A stretch of 64,000 nt of DNA from JADJOY01 sp046331705 [NCBI: bacterium] (GCA_046331705.1 JAXLQJ010000030.1:1-64000), one strand, 5' to 3'. Counted from the stretch's first letter, positions 8,726 to 18,834 are shown. Notes: generated by a model from the sequence alone, not told the origin. Numbers and translations: made by a program.

Positions 8726-11638
8726 ATGCCCACCGCCATCCGTACCACGCGCACTCGCGGCGCCACGCGTCCGGCCGAGAAGCGCACCGCGCGCAGGCCG
8801 AGCGCCGGGAAGTCCAGCGGACGAAAAGCGCCCTCGCCGCCGCGCGCGCCCCACATCGACCCCATCACCGCCGAGGTGATCCGCGGCGCGATGGAGACGG
8901 TCGCCTTCGAGATGGCGATGCACGTGAGCCTTGCCGCCGTCACGCCCATCTTGAACCAGTCCAATGAGCGGAACGCGAGCATCCTCGACAGCCGCGGGCG
9001 GCTCGCGGCGCTCTCGGTGGGGATTCCGCAGTTCATGCTCGCGTCTCGCGGGCCGGTGCGCTTCGCCCTCGAGTTCTTCGGCGCCGACGGCTTCCACGAC
9101 GGCGACGTGTTCGCCGCCAACGATCCGTACCACGGCGGCGGCCACCTGCCCGACTGGAACGTGTTCGCGCCGGTGGTGGTGGACGGCGAGCTGGTGCTCA
9201 TCGCCTCCATCCAATGCCACCACGGTGACACCGGCGGTGACACTCCCGGCGGTTACTCGGTGAACGCCGTCGACGTCTGGGCGGAAGGCCTGCGCGTCCC
9301 GGCCATCAAGCTCGTGGAGCGCGGCAAGGAGCGAAAGGACGTTCTCTACTTGCTGCGCACCAACAACCGCCTGCCCACCCACACCGCCGACTTGAAGGCC
9401 CAGATGGGTGCCGCCACCCTCGGCGCGCGGCGCTTGAAGGAGCTGGTCGAGAGCTACGGCGCCGACACCGTCCGCGCCGCCATCGACTACTCGATCGATC
9501 TCACCCGGCGCCAGGTGCGAAAGGCCATCGCGAGCTGGCCCGACGGCGTCTACGAGGGCCGCGCGTCGGTGGAGCAAGACACCCGCGGCAACCGCGACAT
9601 CCAGATCCACTGCAAGGCCACCGTTGCCGGCGACCAGCTCACCCTCGACTACAGCGCCTCCGACCGCCGCACGAGCCTCACCACCAACGGCACCTTCGGC
9701 AACACCCAGGGCATGGTGCTCTCGCAGTTCTGCACCATGGTGGACCCGTCCATCCCGAAGAACGAGGGGCTCTTCGAGGCGTTCGAGCTGATCGTGCCCA
9801 AGGGCACGTGCATCAATCCCGAAGAGACGCGGCCGGTCTCGGCGGGAACACACCACCCGGGCGTGGAGGTCTCCGAAGCGCTCTGCCTGGCGCTCTCGCA
9901 GGCCGTGCCCGATCGCGCCCAGCCGCAGACGTACAAGATCGCGATCCCCACGGTGATCTTCGGCAATCACCCGCAGACGGGGACCTTCTTCGTGGATCAG
10001 TCGGTGGACACCACGTCCACGTGCGCCTGCGCGTCCTCGGCTGGCGACGGCTGGGGCGCCACGCCCACCGCATTCGGCAACCTCATCCTCTCCACGGCGG
10101 AGATCAACGAGAGCCTGCTGCCGCACCGCCAGATCGCCCGCGACCTCATCACCGACAGCGGCGGCGCGGGGCGCTGGCGCGGCCAGCCCGGCGCCCGCTA
10201 CGTGAAGGAGGTCACCGCCGATTGCCAGGTTTACACCTGGGTGCTCGGCCCCAAGACGCGCGTCCCGGGAGTGGCCGGCGGCAAGCCCGGCTCGGTGAAC
10301 CGCGTGTTCCTGCGTCACGGCGGTCCGCACGCCTACGAGGTCAAGCACACCGCGTTTTACGTCGGCCACAAGGCCGGCGAGCAGATCATCGTGGACTTCG
10401 CGTCAGGCTCGGGCTGGGGCGATCCACTCACGCGGCCGCCCGAGCTGGTGCTCGAGGACGTGCTCGACGAGTACGTGTCCATCGAAGGGGCCGCGCGCGA
10501 CTACGGCGTGGTGATCGAAGGCAATCTCGCCGCCCTGGACCTGCGCGTGAACGCCGCCGCCACCGAAGCGCTGCGCGCCGAGCAACGCCGCCAGCGTGAG
10601 GAAGAGGCGGCCCGCGGCCCGGTAGACGACGCCCCCACGCGGATCGCGAACGTGCAGGAGTGGTTCGACCGGCGACTGCCCTGGAAACTCCGCGAGAACC
10701 CCGATGTGACCGGCGGCTTCAACGGCACCTTCGCCTTCAACGTGTCCGGCGAAGGCGGCGGTCAGTGGTCCGTGACCCTCTCCGGCGCCGAAGCCACCGT
10801 CACCACCGGCCTCTCACCCGACGCCGCGTTCACCCTCTCGTGCAGTGCCGAGAACTTCGTGGGCATGACCAACGGCGAAGTCGACGGCATGCAACTCTTC
10901 ATGAACGGCCAACTCGGCTTCGAAGGCGACATGAACGTTTCGATGGGCCTCAAGGCCTCCTCGAGCCCTTCGTCACCGGCCTCAACCGTCGTCCGGGGCC
11001 CGGCTCCAGCCGGGGCGCCATCGTCCGATTGCAGCGTAGTCGAGCTAACCCGCATCCAATCCAGTCCGCACCCTCCCGCCGACCCCTCATGGCCCGCTTC
11101 GAGCACCACCTTCATCGCCGCGCCGATCGAGGACGTCTTCCGCTTCCGCCTCGATCTCACCACCCTGCCCCGCTACAACCCCGACGTCACCGACGTCCGC
11201 CTCATCTCCGGCGAACCCCTCACCCCCGGCGCCACCTACACCTTCCGCCTCCGCGTCGCCCCCGGCTGGGTAACGACCGCACGCCTGCAAGTCACCGACG
11301 TCGCCCCACCCACCCGCCTCGCCTTCGCGATCGAGTCCCTCATGCCCGCCCGCGAAGAATGCAGCTTCGCCGCCGCCACCATGACGACATCCCCGGCACC
11401 GAGATGCGCTTCGCGACCGAAGTCACCACCAGGGCGGCCCGTTCAAACCCCTCGTCGACCGCCTCTTCGTCCTGCCCAACCTGAAGAAGCAAACGCTACG
11501 CGAGCTAACCCTGATGAAACGCTGTCTGCAGAGCCCGCGCTACCCGGATCCGCACCGCCCGCGCTTGCACCGCTTTTCAGTACGCACTCGAGACGATCGT
11601 CTAGGCCGCCGCGTGTCTTCTGCGCGGCACCGCGGTGA
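8726..11638 (+). CDS. hyuB: Hydantoinase/oxoprolinase subunit B fused to an SCP2 sterol-carrier domain
   Basis: Start ATG follows GAGG by 5 bases. After a basic Lys/Arg/Pro-rich leader (residues 5-45), residues 45-600 are a standard HyuB domain (HIDPITAEVIRGAMETVAFE; AANDPYHGGGHLPDWNVFAP; GAGRWRGQPGARY). Residues about 640-741 form an SCP2 lipid-binding domain (GGFNGTFAFNVSGEGGGQW; MQLFMNGQLGFEGDMNV). Near 10950 one G appears to be missing: the next frame reads GLLEPFVTGL, a normal SCP2 end. The open frame then runs on to 11638 through a neighbouring SRPBCC gene remnant, so the last 230 residues are not expected in the native protein. HyuB pairs with HyuA; the SCP2 fusion suggests a hydrophobic substrate. 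Confidence 0.85.
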   Translation: MPTAIRTTRTRGATRPAEKRTARRPSAGKSSGRKAPSPPRAPHIDPITAEVIRGAMETVAFEMAMHVSLAAVTPILNQSNERNASILDSRGRLAALSVGIPQFMLASRGPVRFALEFFGADGFHDGDVFAANDPYHGGGHLPDWNVFAPVVVDGELVLIASIQCHHGDTGGDTPGGYSVNAVDVWAEGLRVPAIKLVERGKERKDVLYLLRTNNRLPTHTADLKAQMGAATLGARRLKELVESYGADTVRAAIDYSIDLTRRQVRKAIASWPDGVYEGRASVEQDTRGNRDIQIHCKATVAGDQLTLDYSASDRRTSLTTNGTFGNTQGMVLSQFCTMVDPSIPKNEGLFEAFELIVPKGTCINPEETRPVSAGTHHPGVEVSEALCLALSQAVPDRAQPQTYKIAIPTVIFGNHPQTGTFFVDQSVDTTSTCACASSAGDGWGATPTAFGNLILSTAEINESLLPHRQIARDLITDSGGAGRWRGQPGARYVKEVTADCQVYTWVLGPKTRVPGVAGGKPGSVNRVFLRHGGPHAYEVKHTAFYVGHKAGEQIIVDFASGSGWGDPLTRPPELVLEDVLDEYVSIEGAARDYGVVIEGNLAALDLRVNAAATEALRAEQRRQREEEAARGPVDDAPTRIANVQEWFDRRLPWKLRENPDVTGGFNGTFAFNVSGEGGGQWSVTLSGAEATVTTGLSPDAAFTLSCSAENFVGMTNGEVDGMQLFMNGQLGFEGDMNVSMGLKASSSPSSPASTVVRGPAPAGAPSSDCSVVELTRIQSSPHPPADPSWPASSTTFIAAPIEDVFRFRLDLTTLPRYNPDVTDVRLISGEPLTPGATYTFRLRVAPGWVTTARLQVTDVAPPTRLAFAIESLMPAREECSFAAATMTTSPAPRCASRPKSPPGRPVQTPRRPPLRPAQPEEANATRANPDETLSAEPALPGSAPPALAPLFSTHSRRSSRPPRVFCAAPR
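11089..11545 (+). pseudogene. SRPBCC/polyketide-cyclase-like gene, frameshifted
   Basis: ATG reads MARFE, then two bases are missing and the next frame gives STTFIAAPIEDVFRF and NPDVTDVRLISGEPLTPGA with AGWVTT-type beta strands, the usual opening of an SRPBCC lipid-binding fold. A further shift leads to HDDIPGTEMRFATEVTT, and another to GGPFKPLVDRLFVLPNLKKQ and TLRELTLMKRCLQS. Assembled across four frames it is a nearly full-length protein of about 150 residues. At least three indels make it a pseudogene. It once probably belonged to the hyuAB operon. Confidence 0.7.
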
Positions 11639-11750
11639 CGATGTCAGCGTTGCTCGTGCTGTGCCGGGGTGGCCATACCGAAGCACAGCACCATCGGTAT
11701 CGAATTCACCGTTACGGTCTACTTGTTGGATGGTCCTTCGCACCGATTGG

Positions 11751-12125
11751 TCAACCTTGCAGCGTCATGGCGAGCGAATCCGGAGAATCAAACACCCCAC
11801 CAAACAAGAGCAATGCGATCCACGGCCCGGTCACAATCGCGACGGTGAGGGCGCCTGTACAAGAACCGACGCTCGGGTTCGTGGCAGTTCCCCAAAGGAC
11901 GACGTTGACGACTGACGCGATGGGCGGGAAAGCAATGGCACGTGGTGCAGGCCGAGACATCCGCGCAGAATCCACGCTACCTTCGGGCCACGCGAAGAGG
12001 ATTGCTGTCCCGCCAAGCGCGCCGATCCCACGCAGAAGTCCGTCCGTGTCGAGGATGCCGGCAAAGAGAAACCAGATGGCTGCAGCAGATCCGAGGCAGC
12101 AAGCCGCAATCAGATACGGTCTCAT
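11751..12125 (-). CDS. Small hypothetical membrane protein, 124 aa
   Basis: ATG start. Three or four hydrophobic segments (LIAACCLGSAAAIWFLFAGI; GIGALGGTAILFAW; IASVVNVVLWG; ALTVAIVTGPWIALLLFGGV) with short polar links give a believable small polytopic protein. No family recognised. It stands alone in the mobile-element island, on the strand opposite to the transposase remnants. It is the only frame of the island that looks intact, but it may also be a fragment. Confidence 0.45.
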   Translation of the reverse strand: MRPYLIAACCLGSAAAIWFLFAGILDTDGLLRGIGALGGTAILFAWPEGSVDSARMSRPAPRAIAFPPIASVVNVVLWGTATNPSVGSCTGALTVAIVTGPWIALLLFGGVFDSPDSLAMTLQG

Positions 12126-12365
12126 CGCAGCGCGCTCAATCTGAACCGTCCAGCCCCAGGCTCGACGCCGGCGCAGACTACCCCGAGACCCAGACGAACG
12201 CGAGAAACTGTCAAATGTTGTGGATGAAGGCGTCGGTCAGGCCTTGGGCTGGTCCTCTCGTTCCTACTCGAAGTCCTCGCCCTGGCCGTCTGGGGCTGGT
12301 CGGATCAGTTGATCGCCTCCACCGAGGAGGTGCGGATGAAGAGCCGATCTGATCGACAGCGTGGT

Positions 12366-12670
12366 CGCCGGTCAAACACGAGGTAGATGGGCGGTACCCG
12401 ATCTCGCTGCGGCGGGCCGTGGTCGCCTACGTGCACGAGCAACGCAGCGTCGGACGCGCCTCGCCGGTGGCTCTGGAGCTGGGGGTGACGGGCCGACGCT
12501 CCTCACTGGGTGCGGACCGCATCGCCGTCGATCCGGCCGGTCACGATCGCGACCGCGTCGGCGTCGTGAGGTCGCTCGCGCTGCAGTCGAAACGACCCGT
12601 GCCCTGGCCAGTGGCCACCGCGTCGAGGGCTCGACGTGGACAGCCGTCGCGGTCGATCGTGTGCTCGCGT
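12366..12670 (+). pseudogene. IS66-type TnpA accessory gene, degraded
   Basis: Pieces in two frames read RYPISLRRAVVAYVHEQRSV and, later, HRVEGLDVDS. These fit the small IS66 OrfA (Arg-rich SLRRxVVxYxxE helix, then a C-terminal RVEGLDV). Frameshifts occur near 12395 and 12590. It is the first of three IS66 genes in the right order (TnpA, TnpB, TnpC). Confidence 0.6.
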
Positions 12671-12684
12671 GATCAGGTCAGTCG

Positions 12685-13011
12685 TCGCTCCATGTACTTG
12701 CCTGCACGGCGCCGGTCGACATGCGCAAGGGCTTCGAGGGCTCTCCGCCCTCGTGCGCCAGGTGCTGCATCGCGATCCAGCAGGTGGCCTCTCCTCTTCA
12801 CGAATCGCGCGGAAGCGCTGCCAAGGTGCTGCTCTGGGACCAGGACGACTGCCTCTGCGCGGCGACTCGAAGAAGACGAATTCGCCGACCTCGCGCGCGC
12901 AGGAACAGGCGAGCCTGGTGCTCACCGCCACCGAATTGCAGCTCTCTCGAAGGCGGCGACCTGATCGGACAGCGCTCGCTTTCACCTGATTTTGGTGAAA
13001 GGATCTTGTGA
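12685..13011 (+). pseudogene. IS66-type TnpB accessory gene, degraded
   Basis: Across three frames: VDMRKGFEGL, SALVRQVLHRDPAGG, LLFTNRAEA, AKVLLWDQDDCLCA and finally SLSPDFGERIL before the stop at 13011. VDMRKGFxGL and the FTNRxxxxxKVLLWD block are hallmarks of the IS66 TnpB protein. Several single-base shifts break it. Confidence 0.75.
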
Positions 13012-13029
13012 TCGGTGCGTCGTTGGGAG

Positions 13030-14430
13030 AAAACGCGCCGCCATGCGCCTCTCGAGCACATCCACGACGAGCACGTGCCGTTCGCGGTGTTGCAGCAGCG
13101 CCGGATCGAGGATCCTGCGGGGCGGCTGCGCGATCCAGCGCCGGATCGCCGAGGCAGCTTGAGGACGCACAGCTCGTCTTCCTGAGCGAGATCGTGTCGG
13201 CTTGAGCAACGGTCGCGCATCGAGCAGCGCGCGTTCGGCGATTCCGAGCGTCGGCGGTATCGCGGCCCTACGGATGAACCCACCGATCCAGCTCGCGGCG
13301 GCCGCGGCAGCAGTCGCTTCCGATCGAGGGCGGGTGCGTGCTGCCGAGGGCGAGCGCGGCTGTCCGTCGTGCGGCGTGAAGATCGACGAGTGGGCCGGGC
13401 AGTACGAGGACGGCGACGAGATCACCGTCGAGATGCCGCGTTCGCTCGTGCGCCACCGTCGCCGAAGTACGCTGCGGGTGCAACGGCGCCGTGGTCGGCG
13501 CCCGTCCCGCAAGCTCATCCCGGCGGCCGGTACTCGATCGGCTGGCGTCGATGTGGCGATTACACCTCGACCACCTGCCGCTCGAGCGTCAGGTGCGGGT
13601 GATGGCGCGCAGGGCCTCACGATCGCGAGCCAGACGCTCTGGGATCGAATGGCACCGCCGAGCACCTGGCGCCGACTTCGGCGCGCTGATTGGGCGGATT
13701 CGCGTGCCGGGATGCATGCGGACGAAACCTGGTGGCGGTTGATGGGCACCAAGTCGTCGCCGAAGCGTTGGTGGGCGTGGTCGGGACCGGGACGCCGTTG
13801 CGTATCGCATCCTGGCAGGCCGCTCGACGAAGCCGCGAGGTGGTGCTCGGCGACTACCACGAGATCCGCTGATGGTGGCCGGGTACGGGCGTACGAAGCG
13901 CTCGACGCGCAAGTCCGGGATGAAGCTCGCGCATTGCTGGGCCACGTGCGGCACGGAAGTACCTGGAGATCCGACGGTATCGATCGAGGTCGAGCCGGTG
14001 CTGGGCTCGTCGGCGAGCTACGCCGTGGAGCCTGCTCGCGGCGTCACCGGATCAAATCCGCATGGCCGTCACCCGAACGCTCGCGGCCGCTGGTGGCGAT
14101 CCGCGACTGGAACGCTCATGCAGCGGAGACCCCGGCAGCGCGCTGCGCAAGGCGATCCAGTACATGCTGGGGATGGTCGGGTCTGACGCTCTTCGACGAT
14201 CCGCGCGTGCCACTCGATAACGCACCATCGAGCGCGATGCGTGGCCCGGTGGGCAGGAAGAATCTCTTCCCGAGATCGCGTTCGAAGCGCGGCACCGAGG
14301 TCGCGGCGCTCTTCTACAGCCTCCTGGAGACGGCGAAGCCTGCGGCGTCGATCCGAAGCACTACCTCACCGAAGCCGCCCACCGCGCCATCGACGAGCCC
14401 GGTGCGCTGCCCTCCCCCACAGCCGCTGAT
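13030..14430 (+). pseudogene. IS66-type TnpC transposase, degraded
   Basis: Recognisable blocks in changing frames: the zinc-finger CPSCGVKIDEW; EDGDEITVEMPRS; MHADETWWRLMG carrying the first catalytic acidic residue; and LTLFDDPRVPLDNAPSS then GRKNLFPRSRSKRGTEVAAL and FYSLLETAK at the C-terminus. These are diagnostic of the IS66 transposase, normally about 500 residues. Long open frames cover the region, but each matches only part of it. The element is inactive. Confidence 0.85.
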
Positions 14431-14559
14431 CGAGTGCGGTCCCGCGGAACCGCGCCGCGAGATCACGCCCGGGCCAGGGCGAGACTTACGTTCCTTCCTC
14501 ACCCGTCCTCGAACCACCCAGCTCGCACCTGAGCGACCAGGTGCGGCGCGTTCACCGGA

Positions 14560-15050
14560 GCCAGCGCTGCTGCGGCATCTCCAGCAGCGAAGGCCATGAG
14601 CAGCCCCTTCGCGCGAGACCCAGCACCCTTCGTGACGAACGCATCCCGGACGGCGTCTGCTGCAGCGCTTCTCGCACGCACTCGGTCACATTGCCTGTCG
14701 GCGTTTCCGTCCTCGCGGTGCGCACCGACAAGATGCTCAAGACGCTGAAGCTCGCTCGTCTCGACTTGAGCACGAGGCCGAGCTGCGCCGGCTCATCGGT
14801 GTGGATCTCTTGATCGTGGACGATTTTGGCCTCGACGCCATGGACGCGCTCGAGCCGCGACGCGCACGAGATCATCACCGAGCACCTGCCGAGCTCGATG
14901 ATCGGCGACCTCGAACGCGGCCGGACGATGGCTCGCCCGCGCCGACCAGGTCGGCCCGAGCGCCATCGACCGCCTGCAGCACCAGCGACCTGATCATCCA
15001 GGCGAGTGTGCCGAGACCTCGGCCGAGACCGCCAGCGCCCGCGTGAAGGC
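14560..15050 (+). pseudogene. istB: IS21-type IstB helper ATPase, degraded
   Basis: Blocks DKMLKTLKLARLD, then DLLIVDDFGLDAMDALE (Walker B of IstB), AHEIITEHLPSSM and SAIDRLQHQ appear in order in shifting frames, as in the IS21 helper ATPase. The Walker A segment cannot be recovered and no istA transposase is seen. About half of the gene remains, placed between the IS66 and IS3 remnants. Confidence 0.65.
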
Positions 15051-15234
15051 TGGACAAGGAACACGAGGGTCGTCAGCTCGTCCGGCATCGGCCCGGAAAT
15101 CTTCGTCGAGCAGGGTCGCTCTCCTGGCCGACCTCGCCCGACGGTTGAGCCTGGCGATCGACAGCCATCAATCCTCCAGCCCGTGTTGTTCGAAGGAGGA
15201 AGCTCCACCCCGGTCCGCCCAACCCAGCTCACCA

Positions 15235-15253
15235 GCGGCCACGAACTACCACG
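15235..15253 (+). repeat. Dispersed 19-base repeat, copy 1
   Basis: GCGGCCACGAACTACCACG; two further near-identical copies lie at 18835 and 19448. Copy 1 and copy 3 also share most of the preceding GCTCACC. Confidence 0.5.
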
Positions 15254-15295
15254 CGTTCAGGCCTGTGTTCCTTGCGCCGACTGGTCGCGCCGAGT

Positions 15296-15318
15296 TGAAC
15301 GCCCGGGTTCCGGAACTC
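15296..15318 (+). repeat. Left terminal inverted repeat of the IS3 element
   Basis: TGAAC, GCCC, GGG and TCCGGA appear in the same order as in the right end, with small gaps. Confidence 0.65.
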
Positions 15319-15337
15319 AATCGAAGAGGATGGGGTC

Positions 15338-16500
15338 ATGGGACGCAAGAGCAAGTATCCGAACGAGGTGCGTGAGCGAGCGGTGCGGCTGGTCTACGGC
15401 CAGCAGGGTCAGCACGAGTCGGTGGGCGGCGATCTCGGCGATCGCCGGCAAGATCGGGTGCACGCCCGAGACGCTGCGGCTGTGGGTGCGCCAGGCCGAG
15501 CGTGACACGGGCAAGCGGGCCGGCCTGACGACCAGCGAGCGGGATCGCCTGAAGGACCTGGAGCGTGAGGTCCGCGAGTTGAAGCGGGCCAACGAGATCC
15601 TTGCAAGGCGTCCGCGTTTCGCTGACGGCGAGAACCGACCGCCGACCTCGCTGATGGTGACCTTCATCGATCAGCACCGGACCGAGTACGGGGTCGAGCC
15701 GATCTGCGACGTGCTGCCGATCGCCCCGTCGACGTACTACGCGCATCGGGCGTGCCCGGGATCGGCCAAGCGTCCGGCGCGCGCGAAGCGCGGCGAGGCG
15801 CTGCGCCCAGAGATCCAGCGGGTGTGGAACGAGAACCAGGCCGTCTACGGCGTGAGGAAGGTCTGGCAGCAGCTGGCCCGCGAGAAGGTCGGCGGCGCGT
15901 TGCACCGTCGATCGCCTGATGCGCGGCCTGGGGCTGCGAGGTGCCGTCTGCGGCCGCGCCTTCCAGGTCACGACGACGGCTGACGGGCCCGCGCGGCCAC
16001 CCGACCTGGTCGCTCGGCGCTTCACCGCGACACGGCCCAACCAGCTCTGGGTCGCGGACATCACGTCGCCGACCGGCTGGGTTTCGTGTACGTCGCGTTC
16101 GTGATCGACGTGTTCTCGGCGCATCGGTGGCGAGTGTCGAGTCCGCTGAAGACCGATCGCCCTCGATCGCTCGAGCAGGCGCTGCGCCGCCCCGGTGCCG
16201 ACGGCGTCGTGGTCCACAGCGACAGGGCCGGCAATACACAGCGATTCGCTATACCGAACCCTCGCCGCCGTCGGCGCGGTGCAGTCCGTCGGCAGTGTCG
16301 GCGACCTACGACAACGCCCTCGCCGAGACGATCAACGGGCTCTACAAGGCCGAGGTGATCCGCAGGGGCCGGGCAACATCGATATGGTCGAGTACGCAAC
16401 GCTGGTCTGGGTGGACTGGTCAACAACCGCCTCTCGAGCCGATCGGGTACGTCCCGCCGGCCGAGTACGAAGCGGCGTACTATCGAGGTCAAGAGAGCCA
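15338..16500 (+). pseudogene. IS3-family OrfA/OrfB transposase, frameshifted
   Basis: OrfA begins [20 protein letters not shown]; after HES two bases are missing, and the next frame continues [20 protein letters not shown] then [20 protein letters not shown] with the leucine-zipper-like part [20 protein letters not shown]. OrfB begins [20 protein letters not shown], includes [15 protein letters not shown], then (shifted) LWVADIT with the first catalytic Asp, FVYVAFVIDVFSAHRW, VVHSDRA with the second Asp, and DNALAETINGLYKAEVI with the Glu. The last block is EPIGYVPPAEYEAAYY. At least four frameshifts show decay; normal programmed -1 shifting between OrfA and OrfB does not explain them. Confidence 0.85.
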
Positions 16501-16525
16501 GGCCGCTGGCCTGACTCAAGTAATC

Positions 16526-16553
16526 CGGTCTCCGGATTTCCCGGGGCAGTTCA
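16526..16553 (-). repeat. Right terminal inverted repeat of the IS3 element
   Basis: Read on the minus strand it starts TGAACTGCCCCGGG and matches the left end with short gaps. Confidence 0.65.
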
Positions 16554-17403
16554 GAGTCGACGATACGTCTGTTTTTTGATCTGTGCACGGCGCCGGCCCA
16601 AGCAATGAGTACATCGCGAAGAACCAAACGGCGTTGGTGACCCACGCCGCGGCGCCAGACGGGCGGCTATGCAGCAGGCCAGCTATAGCGTCACCAGGAA
16701 AGCAACAACAAATGCAGGCAGTCCCAAGAAGAGCATCAGGAAGGATCCCGCATGGGCGAAGCCCGCGAAGACATCAACTATGACGCGGCTAACACCAACA
16801 AGTGCAGGCGAATACGCAGAACACGGCCAAGCGCCACCATTCGAGGCCCGGCGGGTGATCGGGCTCTCGTTTCGTTCAGTCACGATCTGCCTTGTTTCGT
16901 CGAACGCCGCGCTCACCGCAGCTACGGTAGACCGCGGTCAGACGAGCGCAACCTCGCGTGCCGACAGGTGCAGCGCGATGTTGAGCTTCCGCGTGCCAAG
17001 GGCGCTCAAGCGTCCTCGAACACGACAACGAACTCCAACATCTCATTCTGGGCGTCTTGCAGGCAAGCTAGAGGAGGCATCGCGAGGAAGGCGATTGAGC
17101 ACGTTCAGCCCCTTCAAACCAGGCGTAGCGGAGATCGTCGCCTTCGATAGCGGACGCACTCCAGCGCGTCCCAGTTTCCTCCGTAGGCCAGGAAATCGAG
17201 GGCGCCGGCAAGAAGCTCATGCAGCGAGGCCGAGAACGTAGCATGCGCGACATTGATCACGATCACTTCGGGGCGCTGAGTCAATCCTGCCTGCTAACCC
17301 AGATGGAATGAGAAGGCTGACCTCCCGATCACGAGATGTCGTGAACGATCTCAAGGTTGGATCAACGGGCTCGAAGCCCAAACAGGGTCAGCCATGAGCG
17401 ATC
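16554..17403. other. Gene-poor stretch with a membrane-protein fragment
   Basis: No intact gene is seen in these 850 bases. On the minus strand, 16683-16916 ends in a hydrophobic run (RVIVDVFAGFAHAGSFLMLF then LGLPAFVVAFLVTL) that looks like the C-terminus of a small membrane protein, without a credible N-terminus. The rest is unassigned spacer between the IS3 and IS110 remnants. Confidence 0.4.
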
Positions 17404-18480
17404 GTGCCACGAAGTCCTTCGATCGAAGCGCAGGCCGCCCCGCTTCCGCCCCTCACCGCCGGCCTCGACGTCGGCGACCGCCACTCGACGATGTGCTTCA
17501 TCGACGCCGCCGGCGAAACGGTCGAGCGTACGCGGGTGCGCACCACCTCCGAGGCGTCCGGGGCATTCGGCCACCGCGCACCGCTGCGCATCGCCCTCGA
17601 GGTGGGTACCCACTCTCGATGGATCCGTCGGCTGCTCGTCGAGCTCGGTCACGAGGTGTTCGTCGCGAATCGTCGGGTCCGAGCGATCCGAAGGACACGA
17701 AGACCACGTCGGATGCCGAGATGCTGCGCGACTTCGCGCGGGTCGACCCAGCTTTGTCCCGTCGAATCGCCGCGAGGATGGCCGGGCGCTCGCGGTGCGC
17801 AGTCGCGACGGTGTCCGCGCGCGCACTCTGCTCATCAACCACGTCCGCGGTGCCATCAAGCCGGTGTCGGAAGCACTGTTCGTCCGAGAGCCGCACGCCA
17901 GGCGCCGGAGCAGATTCCCGCGGAGCTGCAGGCGGTGCTTCAGCCCGTCATCGAGCAGATCGGCCACCTGACCCGCACCGTCCGAGAGTTCGAGCAGATC
18001 GAGGCTCGAGCAATTCCCCGACGCACAACGGCTGCGGGATTCAAGCGTTGGTCCCGTGACCGCGCTCACCTTCGTTTTGACCGTCGACGACCCGGCGCGG
18101 TTCCAGAACGCGCATGATCGGACCCTATCTCGGACTTTACCCCCGGCGAAAACAAAGCGCCCGGGACGATCCGCAGCTCGGCATCACGAGCGGGCGAGAC
18201 CTGCGCAAGCTCGTCGTCACCTGCGCGCAGCACACGCTAGGCCCATTCGGCAAAGATAGCGCCTTGCGCCGCTGGGGACTCCAGCGAGCAGGCCCGGCGA
18301 TCGGATCGCCAAGAAGAAAGCGGTCGTTGGCGTCGCCCGGCGACTGACCGTCGTGATGCTGCACCTGTGGGTGGTGGCGAAACCACCGGCCGTTTCCGAC
18401 GCCCGCGCCACCCGCGCGACCGCCTTCCCCGGAAAAGACCGTCGAGAAGGAGAAGAGGCGGCATAGCCGGCGACTCAGAG
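17404..18480 (+). pseudogene. IS110-family transposase, frameshifted
   Basis: The N-terminal RuvC-like DEDD part reads LTAGLDVGDRHSTMCFIDAA and ALEVGTHSRWIRRLLVELGH; a later frame gives ARTLLINHVRGAIKPVSEAL, then IPAELQAVLQPVIEQIGHLT, ALTFVLTVDDPARFQ, IGPYLGLYPRRKQS and HTLGPFGKDSALRRWGLQ, and finally KKKAVVGVARRLTVVMLHLW. The order is that of a full IS110 transposase (about 350 aa) with the C-terminal serine-containing domain. At least four frameshifts break it. IS110 elements lack clear inverted repeats, so ends are not assigned. Confidence 0.85.
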
Positions 18481-18834
18481 AAACGAACACCAGATGGAAC
18501 CGATGGAGCAACGGAAGGCCGCGGCGCGGGTCGCGGATCTCGGCGACCAGCACCGCCACCTCGTCCGGGTGACCGAGCTGCGAGGCTCCGGCAGACCCAG
18601 ATGGCGGCACCAGGGCGAGTCGGACTCCAGCCTGCACCGAGGAACCACCGGCTCACCCGAGTGCGAATGGAAGCGTGGCGTCGGTGGTTCGCCCGCCTTC
18701 GATCGTCGGCCCGCGACGGTCGGCCTTCCCGACTGCTCTTCGAGAAACCGTTCATCTACCCGCGAATACGCCGAACGGGCACCGCCGCCTCAACAAGGAG
18801 TGAACTTGAGGAGAGCCTTCATGGAGAACCAGCA

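Larger units (their letters stand above)
15295..16553 (+). mobile_element. IS3-family insertion sequence, 1.26 kb, with both ends but disrupted genes
   Basis: Left end TGAAC-GCCC-GGGT-TCCGGA and right end (read inward) TGAACTGCCCCGGGAAATCCGGA are imperfect inverted repeats. The length of about 1,258 bp is normal for an IS3 element. GAG occurs directly outside both ends if one extra T is allowed on the left, a possible 3-bp target duplication. The transposase inside carries several frameshifts, so it cannot move by itself. Confidence 0.8.

Noticed and set aside
12980-13000. Inverted repeat TTTCACC-N7-GGTGAAA as a possible operator
   Set aside because: It falls inside the conserved SPDFGE end of the IS66 TnpB gene, so the symmetry is explained by coding sequence.
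13202-14599. 465-codon open frame over the IS66 transposase
   Set aside because: Only parts of it match the transposase; other conserved blocks lie in other frames, so it is not an intact gene.
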